A stretch of DNA of 64,000 nt from Chitinophagaceae bacterium (GTDB lineage Bacteria; Bacteroidota; Bacteroidia; Chitinophagales; Chitinophagaceae). The notes below the pieces were generated by a model that made no database searches, was not told the DNA's origin, and saw nothing but the letters and a program-made list of their open reading frames with translations. Each line of letters starts with the position of its first letter. Position 1 is the stretch's first letter. Shown here in pieces: positions 49,892 to 57,955 of this stretch. Both the position numbers and the translations under genes were made by a program. The stretch spans positions 1 through 64,000 of the forward strand of contig JADKJI010000023.1 of NCBI GenBank assembly GCA_016721085.1. Direction: 5' to 3'.

Positions 49892-51737
49892 ATGCAATTA
49901 AAATTATTATTACTAACAGCTCTTCTTTGTATAACTACCCTGCTGGGCATTTCACAATCTGTCAATATAATACCCTATCCAAAACAGGTTGAAAAGAAAC
50001 AAGGCAATTTCCTGATCGATAATATGACCAAAGTATATTACAATAATCAGTCGGTTGCTTCTATGGCTGCTTATACTGCAACAAGTATTGCAGATTGGAC
50101 AAAGAAAAAAGTTGTTAGTACAGGCATAAAGAAACCACTATTCAATTCCATTAACTTATTGCTTGATACGAGTGCCAATGCCAATAAAGAGAGTTATTCT
50201 CTACAGGTAACAACAAAGGAAATCAATATAAAGGCAAGTAATGCCCAGGGATTGTTCTATGGTGTTCAGTCGATATTACAAATGATCCCTTCATCAGGAG
50301 CGCCACAAATCCCTGCCCTTATAATAAATGATGAACCCCGATTTGGATGGAGAGGTTTAATGCTCGATGTAAGCAGGCATTTCTTCACCATCAGTGAAGT
50401 GAAACGTATGATCGACCAGATGGCCGCTTATAAATTCAATATTCTGCATATACATCTAACCGATGATCAGGGTTGGAGAATTGAAATCAAGAGCCTTCCA
50501 GAACTGACTACAAAGGGAGCTCTTCGTGTACCCCGCACCGGTTTGTGGTGGGATCGTGAACCGCCAAAAGATGGCGAAAAAGCTACATATGGCGGATTCT
50601 ATACACAGGAAGAAATAAAAGATCTGGTTAAATATGCAGGAGAAAATACATCCAGATACTTCCTGAAATTGATGTACCAGGTCATAGCCTTGCTGCCATT
50701 GCTACCTACCCTTATCTTTCTTCTACTCAACTGAACTATAAAGTAAACCCGGGTAGTAAGTTCTATGGCATCGACGATAATTCATTGTGTGCTGGACGAG
50801 AATCCACTTTTGAATTTCTGGATAAAGGTATTTACAGAAGTAAGCCAGCTATTTCCATTCGAATACATCCATATCGGCGGCGATGAATGCTACAAAGGTT
50901 TCTGGTCTAAATGTGCCGATTGCCAGAAACGAATAAAGGATAATGGATTGAAGGATGTGAATGAACTCCAAAGCTATTTCATAAAAAGACTGGAGAAGAT
51001 ATTGCAACTGAAAGGAAAGAAACTGATGGGTTGGGATGAAATACTGGAAGGTGGACTCGCTCCTAATGCGTCGGTAATGAGCTGGAGAGGAATGGAAGGC
51101 GGTATTGCTGCTGCAAAAGCCAATCACCATGTAGTGATGAGTCCAAGCCAGTATGCCTATCTAGATCTGTACCAGGGTGACCCTGCTATTGAACCTCCCA
51201 CTTATAGCAAACTCCGGTTAAATTATTCATACTCATTTGAACCTGTGCCTGCCGATGTGGATCCTTCGTTTATACTTGGTGGTCAGGGGAACCTGTGGAC
51301 AGAAAGTGTGCCCACTTTCCGTCATGCTGAATATATGCTTTGGCCAAGGGCTTTTGCACTGGCCGAAACTTTTTGGTCTCCTGCAAGCCTAAAGAATTGG
51401 CCTCAATTCATACAGAGAACAGAAACGAGATTACAAAGACTTAAAAAAGAGGATATCAACTTCTCAGCAAGTTTTCTCGACCCCATCATTCTTCCTTCAA
51501 AAAATGAAGCGGGTGAATTATTGATTGAACTGGATACTGAATTAGAAGGAATGAACCTTTTCTATACTTTCGACAATACCCTACCCGGATCACCATAGCA
51601 AGCTTTATAAGAAAGGGGAAAAACTTACCATTCCGGCAGACGCTGAAACTTTCAGGGTCATTACATACAGAAACAATGAAGTGGCAGGAAGAATCATTAC
51701 AGTTACACTTCAGGATCTTTTAAAACGAGTTAAATAA
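49892..51737 (+). pseudogene. GH20 beta-N-acetylhexosaminidase, three frameshifts
   Basis: From ATG 49892 (better than TTG 49868 because it starts a signal peptide ending GISQS) a GH20 N-terminal domain and barrel are read: FGWRGLMLDVSRHFF, HIHLTDDQGWR. The frame slips near 50650; the next frame gives EIDVPGHSLAAIATYP and NYKVNPGSKFYGIDD. It slips again near 50828 (extra G), giving HIGGDECYKGFW with the catalytic Asp-Glu, and once more near 51590, after which SKLYKKGEKLTIPADAE leads to TAA 51735-51737. The stitched protein is about 615 residues, normal for the family. Three indels in one gene could mean decay, but all are one- or two-base changes and the catalytic residues are intact. It would release terminal GlcNAc or GalNAc. 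Confidence 0.8.
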
Positions 51738-52128
51738 GCATATTGCCAATTGAATACTTCAAATAGCCCCTATATATATTATATTAAATTTATATACATA
51801 AGGATTATTTCTTCTTTTAGAAACTTGCTCAGGGTCAATGAATTTCAAACAACTTTCACAAACGACTGGTTTTCAGTACTAAAAATTAACCCTGCTCAAT
51901 TATCTGACTCCTTAAAAGAGTCCAATCTTACCCAGTTTCCCCTATCTTTGCCCTCCCGGTAAAGTGAAATAGAAGATCATTTCCGGTTACATTCCTAACC
52001 TTTCGATGTACAATAGGTTAGCAATCCGACCCCTTGCTTTGTTAATACGTCTTTTCAAAGGCAATATTACCCATCCCGACCCGTTAGAAAACAAACCGAA
52101 ACGACTGTTGATTTAAAAACAGTACCCA
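51738..52128. other. Intergenic region, 391 bases, upstream of the L,D-transpeptidase gene
   Basis: A 70-codon open frame (51750-51962) does not look coding. TATCTTTG at 51943-51950 matches the Bacteroidota -7 box TAnnTTTG, without a clear -33 TTG at the right distance. No RNA or repeat seen. Confidence 0.35.
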
Positions 52129-52908
52129 ATGCAGCATTTGATTACACAGAGGTTAAAGAGATTAGTAGCAATTGTAGTGGCCATCACTTTCATTGCTTCC
52201 CTATACGCTTTTGCCCCATTCAAACCGATTTCATTCTACACTAAGAATGTAGCTGTTGCCGCTATTTCAGGTGGTGCAGCTGCAGTACCAGCAATTAATA
52301 GCACCCCATCTTTTTCAGAAAGTAAGAAAGGTCTTTATGATAGCCTGCAATTGGAACAGATAGGGTTGAGCAGGGATGTATTTGAAAAGGCTTTGCATGG
52401 CATGGAGAAGCTTATTCGCAAGAATGTTATTCAGTCAAATATTATTTCCATAATCGATTTCAGCAAACCAAGTACTGAAAAGAGATTATTCGTAATAGAT
52501 CTCGACCAATCGATATTATTATTCCACACTTGGGTGGCCCACGGACATAACTCAGGAAAAGAAACAGCTAATTCATTTTCTAATAAACCACGCTCCAAAA
52601 AGAGTAGTCTCGGTTTTTATATTACCGGAGAAACTTATAGAGGAAGTAATGGCTATTCTCTCAAACTACAAGGACTCGAATCCGGATTTAACAGTAATGC
52701 CTTCAAAAGAGCCATTGTAATTCATGGAGCTGGATATGTAAATGAGAACTATATCCAAAGTCAGGGTTATATTGGAAGAAGTCAGGGTTGTCCAGCAGTA
52801 GAACCTGCCATCAGCCAGGAGCTCATAAATACCATCAAAGAAGGCACCTGTCTTTTCATCTATCATCCATCACCAGTTTATCTTAAGCATTCTTCCCTTC
52901 TCAAGTAG
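52129..52908 (+). CDS. Exported murein L,D-transpeptidase catalytic domain protein (YkuD_2-like)
   Basis: 259 residues. An N-terminal hydrophobic helix (about 10-29) serves as signal or anchor. The catalytic motif is clear: His199 in VIHGAGYV, then Ser218-Gln-Gly-Cys221 in RSQGCPAV, the S-x-G-C nucleophile site of L,D-transpeptidase-like enzymes. The rest matches the YkuD_2 family of Bacteroidota (HTWVAHGHNSGKE, ANSFSNKPRSKKSS). Typical members form 3-3 peptide cross-links or attach proteins to peptidoglycan; YkuD_2 members are little studied. Transcribed alone. Confidence 0.85.
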   Translation: MQHLITQRLKRLVAIVVAITFIASLYAFAPFKPISFYTKNVAVAAISGGAAAVPAINSTPSFSESKKGLYDSLQLEQIGLSRDVFEKALHGMEKLIRKNVIQSNIISIIDFSKPSTEKRLFVIDLDQSILLFHTWVAHGHNSGKETANSFSNKPRSKKSSLGFYITGETYRGSNGYSLKLQGLESGFNSNAFKRAIVIHGAGYVNENYIQSQGYIGRSQGCPAVEPAISQELINTIKEGTCLFIYHPSPVYLKHSSLLK

Positions 52909-52969
52909 TTTATTCACATTACCGGAGTGCATGGTAATAAAAAAGATAGTCCGCCAGCAAAGGGGGTTT

Positions 52970-52977
52970 TATCTTTG
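52970..52977 (+). promoter_or_regulatory. Possible Bacteroidota -7 promoter box
   Basis: TATCTTTG matches TAnnTTTG, 18 bases before the ATG at 52995. No clear -33 TTG. Position is right for the oxidoreductase and sugar-transferase pair, but a match of eight bases alone is weak. Confidence 0.35.
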
Positions 52978-52994
52978 TTTATTAATTATTCACT

Positions 52995-53969
52995 ATGCTA
53001 AAGGTTGGAATTTTTGGTGTTGGCCATCTCGGCAAGTTTCATCTTAATAACTGGAAAGATATCAGGGATACAGAATTGGTTGGCTTTTACGACCCAAATG
53101 ATGATATAGCACAACAGGTAACCGAAAAATATCAATTAGCCAGATTCCTTGATGCGGAATCGCTCATGAACGCCTGCGATGCCGTAGATATAGTAACTCC
53201 TACCCCATTCCATTTCGAACTCTGCAAAATGGCCATCCGTAAAGGCAAGAACGTCTTCGTGGAAAAACCATTGGCTCATACCATGGATGAAGAAAGGGAA
53301 TTAGTTAAACTTGCTAAGGAATCAAATATCAAATTTCAGGTTGGACATGTAGAAAGGTTCAATCCTGCTTTCCTTGCGGTTCAGCAAACCGATTTGAAAC
53401 CGATGTTTATTGAAGTACATCGTTTGGCCGAATTCAACCCGAGGGGAACGGAAGTGAGTGTTATCCTCGACCTGATGATTCACGACATCGACATCATACT
53501 TAGCATTGTAAATAGTGATGTAAAAAATATATCCGCCAGCGGAGTAGCTGTAATGACCGATACACCTGATATTGCCAACGTAAGAATTGAATTCAATAAT
53601 GGCTGTGTAGCAAACCTCACATCGAGTCGTATCTCAATGAAGAAGATGAGGAAGATGCGTCTTTTCCAGAAAGATGCTTATATAGGAATTGATTTTCTCA
53701 ATAAGAAGACAGAGATCATTAAACTGAAAACTCCACAAGATGTGGATGCCTTCAGTTTCGATTTGGATACACCACATGGAAAGAAAACCATTGCTATTGC
53801 AAATCCCCTCATTCCAGAAGTGAATGCCATAAAGATGGAACTGGAGAAATTCAGAGATGCTATAGTTAACAACACTCCTACTATTGTTAGTGAGGTGGAT
53901 GGTTTCCGTGCAATGGATGTAGCTCACCAGATACTTCAAAAAATCAAAAACAACAGTCTTACTTCCTAA
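52995..53969 (+). CDS. Cytosolic Gfo/Idh/MocA family oxidoreductase
   Basis: 324 residues, no export signal. NAD(P) loop VGIFGVGHLGKFHL at the N-terminus, EK motif in NVFVEKPLAH (about 95), substrate-domain motif DLMIHDIDIILSI (about 170). This is the short cytosolic type, often found in surface polysaccharide loci where it oxidises UDP-sugars or inositol. The sugar transferase gene starts 8 bases downstream, so the pair is an operon and the oxidoreductase may make a precursor for the transferase. Substrate unknown. Confidence 0.85.
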   Translation: MLKVGIFGVGHLGKFHLNNWKDIRDTELVGFYDPNDDIAQQVTEKYQLARFLDAESLMNACDAVDIVTPTPFHFELCKMAIRKGKNVFVEKPLAHTMDEERELVKLAKESNIKFQVGHVERFNPAFLAVQQTDLKPMFIEVHRLAEFNPRGTEVSVILDLMIHDIDIILSIVNSDVKNISASGVAVMTDTPDIANVRIEFNNGCVANLTSSRISMKKMRKMRLFQKDAYIGIDFLNKKTEIIKLKTPQDVDAFSFDLDTPHGKKTIAIANPLIPEVNAIKMELEKFRDAIVNNTPTIVSEVDGFRAMDVAHQILQKIKNNSLTS

Positions 53970-53977
53970 CACCCCTT

Positions 53978-55393
53978 ATGCCTACATCCCGGAGAATCAA
54001 TAGCAACTGGTATGTACTCGGCGACTACGGAACATCCGTATTGGCCTGGCTGGTGCTTTATTTTTCGCGCAGGTATCTGTTGGAAGAAGTAATAACCATT
54101 GAAAGAAAGATATATCTGAACGACCGATTCTGGTGGGGTATTAGCTTACTGCCCCTTTGTTGGCTTATTTTCTATACCCTTATAGGTTCTTACCGTTCCC
54201 TTTATGCGAAATCACGGTTGAATGAATTCAGCACTACACTTTTTGCCAGCATAATAGGCTGTACACTGATATTCTTCATTATAGTTATCAATGACCCCCA
54301 CCGCTCCTACACTTATTACTATAAAGCTTTCTTCATCTACCTGGCGGCCCAATTCTTATTTACCTGGCTAGGACGATGGATCTTACTCAACAGAGTAAAA
54401 CACCAATTAGAATCAGGTGCAGTTCAATTTCCCACATTATTAGTTGGAGGTAATTCGGTAGCCACAAAAACATTCCTGGAATCAAAAGAAGGATTGAAGG
54501 TTAGCGGTTTTCATTTTGTAGGATTCATTGCTTCCAGCGATCACAATAACGGTATAAGTCAGTATCTGCCACTATTAGGCTCAATAAAAGAACTGGAACA
54601 GGTAATCCGACATAAAAGCATTCGATTAGTGGTAATTGCACTCGATAAACAAGACAAACCACAATTAGAAAAAATAGTGAATAGTTTGAGCGAATTAGAT
54701 GTTGACATAAAAATAGTTCCGGATAATTTAGATATCCTGTCGGGCTCCGTAAAAAGCAGTAATGTATTCGGTGCGGTATTAACAGATATCAAGACAGGCC
54801 TGATGCCCGAATGGCAACAGAATATAAAGCAGGTCATAGACATCATGCTGGCGCTACTAGGATTAATTGTCTTATCTCCGTTATTAATATTCACCGCCAT
54901 AAAGGTTAGACTTTCCTCCAAAGGCCCCATCATTTATTCGCAAAAAAGATTAGGATACAAGGGCAATAGTTTCAGTATATACAAGTTCCGGTCAATGATA
55001 ACTGATGCCGAACCGGATGGACCAAGACTTTCCTCAGAGAATGATCCCCGCATTACAAAATGGGGTCGTACTATGCGTAAATGGCGTCTCGATGAGCTAC
55101 CTCAACTTTGGAATGTCCTGAAAGGAGAAATGAGTCTGGTAGGACCACGTCCGGAAAGAGAATACTATGTCCAGATCATACGCACCCAAACTCCCTACTA
55201 TAATTACCTCCTAAAAGTAAAACCCGGACTCACTTCCTGGGGAATGGTACAATACGGATATGCTGAAAACGTAGAACAGATGATTGAGCGAATGAAATAC
55301 GATCTCATATACATAGAGAATATTTCATTGGCACTTGACCTAAAGATCATGATACATACCCTTAAGATTATTTTTACTGGCAAAGGGCGATAA
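53978..55393 (+). CDS. Polyprenyl-phosphate sugar-1-phosphate transferase (exopolysaccharide priming type)
   Basis: 471 residues. Four to five membrane helices in the first 150 residues, a Rossmann-like middle domain (about 150-275), another membrane helix at about 282-306, and the bacterial sugar transferase domain (about 307-471). Hallmarks seen are YKFRSMITDAE, RKWRLDELPQLWNVLKGEMS (split over 20) and LVGPRPERE. The enzyme attaches the first sugar-1-phosphate to undecaprenyl phosphate at the inner membrane. No glycosyltransferase cluster follows in this window; instead a REP/RAYT element lies directly downstream. Confidence 0.9.
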   Translation: MPTSRRINSNWYVLGDYGTSVLAWLVLYFSRRYLLEEVITIERKIYLNDRFWWGISLLPLCWLIFYTLIGSYRSLYAKSRLNEFSTTLFASIIGCTLIFFIIVINDPHRSYTYYYKAFFIYLAAQFLFTWLGRWILLNRVKHQLESGAVQFPTLLVGGNSVATKTFLESKEGLKVSGFHFVGFIASSDHNNGISQYLPLLGSIKELEQVIRHKSIRLVVIALDKQDKPQLEKIVNSLSELDVDIKIVPDNLDILSGSVKSSNVFGAVLTDIKTGLMPEWQQNIKQVIDIMLALLGLIVLSPLLIFTAIKVRLSSKGPIIYSQKRLGYKGNSFSIYKFRSMITDAEPDGPRLSSENDPRITKWGRTMRKWRLDELPQLWNVLKGEMSLVGPRPEREYYVQIIRTQTPYYNYLLKVKPGLTSWGMVQYGYAENVEQMIERMKYDLIYIENISLALDLKIMIHTLKIIFTGKGR

Positions 55394-55431
55394 GGTTGTA
55401 AAAGCTTTAAAAAAGGTTGTAAAAAGACTAC

Positions 55432-55487
55432 AAGGGGTTGTATAAGGTCTCCAACCTTATAAGGTTGGAGACCTTATACAACCCCTT
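55432..55487. repeat. 56-base perfect palindrome, REP-like element upstream of RAYT
   Basis: The sequence from AAGGGGTTG (55432-55440) to CAACCCCTT (55479-55487) is one uninterrupted perfect palindrome. Its core GGTCTCCAACC/GGTTGGAGACC recurs at 56220-56251. Short degenerate pieces (AAGGTTGTAAAA) precede it at 55392-55425. It could also terminate transcription of the sugar transferase gene. Confidence 0.8.
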
Positions 55488-55557
55488 CTTTCCCAAATCC
55501 CCATTTTCCGGTTGTACCCATTTTGAAAAAAGCTGTAAGTGATGGTATTTTGCCATT

Positions 55558-56217
55558 ATGCCAGTAAATCAAATATATCAGGCGCCATTAAATCCAGAAA
55601 GGATCTACCACATCTGTAACAGGACGAACAATAATGAATTGCTCTTTCGTTCCAATGAAAACAGAAGGTTTTTCATGCAGCAGTTTGATCATTACCTTTC
55701 CTACTTACTAGACCCCTATTCATGGAGCCTATTGTCGAATCATTTTCATTTTCAAGTAAAAATGAAATCTGAAGAGTACGCTGCAGAAAGAATTTTACGC
55801 CTGCCAGATAAAGATCAAACTATATCACAAAAACTATTTCTCGCAGGGAAAAAGCCTTTTCACGAATTAGCATCCAAAGCATTTTCACAGTTCTTTATTT
55901 CTTATTCACTATCATATCACAATCAGATTAGAGTTAATGGCAACCTGTTCTATAAAAACTTTAAACGTGTAGAAATTGAAAATGATAATCAATTCAGAAA
56001 TACAATGACCTATATTCATACCAACCCGGTAAAGCATGGACTGATTGAAGATTTCACGGAATATGAATGGTCATCCTGGCATGAATTCACTAAAAAGAAA
56101 TTCTCAGCTATAAACAGGGATGAGGTATATGAAATTTTCGGGAATAAACAAGCATTTCTGAATGCGCACGAGCTACATCAGGACTTGATTTTAAGCAATA
56201 AAATTTTTATTCTGTGA
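55558..56217 (+). CDS. REP-associated tyrosine transposase (RAYT, Y1/HUH family)
   Basis: 219 residues. HUH metal motif H62-F-H64 in SNHFHFQVK; catalytic Tyr is most likely Y152 in MTYIHTNPVKHGL. N-terminal YHICNRTNN and late EWSSWHEF are typical of Transposase_17/Y1-like proteins. These nick single-stranded DNA at REP hairpins. It is flanked on both sides by the same palindromic core (55432-55487 and 56220-56251), as RAYT genes are. The gene is intact, so it may still be active. Long linking segments of about 30 residues after the HUH motif are also usual. Confidence 0.85.
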   Translation: MPVNQIYQAPLNPERIYHICNRTNNNELLFRSNENRRFFMQQFDHYLSYLLDPYSWSLLSNHFHFQVKMKSEEYAAERILRLPDKDQTISQKLFLAGKKPFHELASKAFSQFFISYSLSYHNQIRVNGNLFYKNFKRVEIENDNQFRNTMTYIHTNPVKHGLIEDFTEYEWSSWHEFTKKKFSAINRDEVYEIFGNKQAFLNAHELHQDLILSNKIFIL

Positions 56218-56219
56218 GC

Positions 56220-56251
56220 AAGGTCTCCAACCTTATAAGGTTGGAGACCTT
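56220..56251. repeat. 32-base perfect palindrome, REP-like element downstream of RAYT
   Basis: AAGGTCTCCAACCTTA and its exact reverse complement lie back to back, 3 bases after the RAYT stop. It shares its core with 55432-55487. A partial further copy (CCTTATACAACC) follows at 56260-56272. Confidence 0.8.
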
Positions 56252-56338
56252 TACAACCGACCTTATACAACCTTCTTCAATATTCCCCCACTACCATTAC
56301 CCGAAAATCCCGTAATTTCCCATCATATTTTAACCACT

Positions 56339-57907
56339 ATGTCCCGAATCGTTGCCTGCCTCTTTTTCTTAAGTATACCCTTACTTAATTGCATAGGACA
56401 AAATAACTATTGGCAACAAGAATTGAAATACAAAATCACAGTTGAACTAGATACAAAAAGACAACAACTTAAATCCCATCTGCAACTAGTTTATATCAAT
56501 CATTCACCCGATACCTTATCCTTTATCTGGTTCCACCTTTGGGTTAACGCTTACCAGAATTTCAGTAGCCCATTCTATTACCAATTAATAGCAGACAACT
56601 CTTTTGACAAGGATTATTTCAAAAACAAGATGGGTTACATTAAGAATTTAGACTTCAAAGTGAACGATGTACCTGTATCTATCCCTCCTAATGTTGCAAC
56701 TTCTGAAATGTTGCAACTCGTATTGCCTTCCCCCCTGGCACCAGGAGATAGCGTTCTTATATCAACACCTTTCGATCTCACTCTCCCAAATTATTTTTCC
56801 AGAATGGGATTTGCAGAAGACCAATTCATGATCTGTCAATGGTTTCCCAAACCAGCAGTATATGATAAATATGGCTGGCATACATTCCCCTACCTGGAAC
56901 GTGGCGAATTCTATGGTGAATTCGGAAGCTTCGATGTTTCTATAACACTGCCACAGGAATATGTTGTTGCAGCAACTGGAGTATTAACCACTGAAGACGA
57001 ACTTGAGATTTATAAAAATATAGGCAGGGCCAATTTGATAGCTTCTAAAAAACCTGTGCTTTATAAATCTAACAGCAAAAAAGAACAACAATTAAAGACG
57101 CTCCAATACAAAGCTGAAAACGTACATGATTTTGCATGGTTTGCTAACAAAAACTTTGTTATTCAATACGATAGCCTGCAACTTCCTTCGGGTACAAAAA
57201 CAGACATCTTTACATTTTTTAAGCATATGCCCCGAAGCTCATGGTATACTTCCACCCAAATGGTAAAGGCTACATTAAATGCCTATTCTACCTGGGTTGG
57301 TGAATACCCTTATCCTACAGCACAAGTGGTTCAAGGACCTTCAAATCTGGTTCAGGCTGGTATGGAATATCCTATGGTTACACTTATCTCTGACCCTGGT
57401 TTTAATATGGAAAAACTTGATGGTGTAATAGCGCATGAAGTGGGTCACAACTGGTTTTATGGAATACTCGGTAGTAATGAAAGAGAACACCCATGGATGG
57501 ATGAAGGATTGAATACATTTTATCAATCACGCTACGAAGCATTAAAATATGAAATTTTCAACTTCTTCAACCAGGATAAAATGACTGAATTCAAGTCAAC
57601 CAGTCCAGAAGAATACCAAAACAGCATCGAGGAAGCTTTTACTAAAATAAAAAACAAGACCCCAATCGACTCCCGGGCTGAATCTTTCCTCAATAAAGAC
57701 GAGTACTTTAACGTTACTTATTACAAAACCGCTTATTGGCTTCTGCTGGTCGAAAACAGGATGGGAAAAGAGGCTTTTGAATCAGGAATGAAGAACTATT
57801 TCAAGTCCTGGAAATTCAAACACCCCTACCCCGACGATTTCAAAAATACCCTGGAATCGTCCAGCCATATTTCACTTGATGAAGTATTTAGACTTCTTCA
57901 GAAATAA
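56339..57907 (+). CDS. Exported M1-family zinc metallopeptidase, copy 1
   Basis: 522 residues with a signal peptide (LLNCIGQ). The M1 zinc site is complete: H366-E367-VG-H370 in IAHEVGHNWFYG and third ligand E389 in WMDEGLNTF. The exopeptidase motif appears as GMEYP at 341-345 (GxMEN in classical aminopeptidases), so it may be a less typical aminopeptidase. The N-terminal beta domain covers about 20-270. It ends soon after the catalytic domain, without the ARM-repeat domain of large M1 enzymes. Copy 2 begins 48 bases downstream. Confidence 0.85.
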   Translation: MSRIVACLFFLSIPLLNCIGQNNYWQQELKYKITVELDTKRQQLKSHLQLVYINHSPDTLSFIWFHLWVNAYQNFSSPFYYQLIADNSFDKDYFKNKMGYIKNLDFKVNDVPVSIPPNVATSEMLQLVLPSPLAPGDSVLISTPFDLTLPNYFSRMGFAEDQFMICQWFPKPAVYDKYGWHTFPYLERGEFYGEFGSFDVSITLPQEYVVAATGVLTTEDELEIYKNIGRANLIASKKPVLYKSNSKKEQQLKTLQYKAENVHDFAWFANKNFVIQYDSLQLPSGTKTDIFTFFKHMPRSSWYTSTQMVKATLNAYSTWVGEYPYPTAQVVQGPSNLVQAGMEYPMVTLISDPGFNMEKLDGVIAHEVGHNWFYGILGSNEREHPWMDEGLNTFYQSRYEALKYEIFNFFNQDKMTEFKSTSPEEYQNSIEEAFTKIKNKTPIDSRAESFLNKDEYFNVTYYKTAYWLLLVENRMGKEAFESGMKNYFKSWKFKHPYPDDFKNTLESSSHISLDEVFRLLQK

Positions 57908-57955
57908 GTCAAATCCAAATAGTGGCATTAGTGTTATTTTTGAAAAAATTACCTG

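Noticed and set aside
50765..51598. Second separate hexosaminidase gene
   Set aside because: It is the middle part of the single GH20 gene, displaced by indels on either side.
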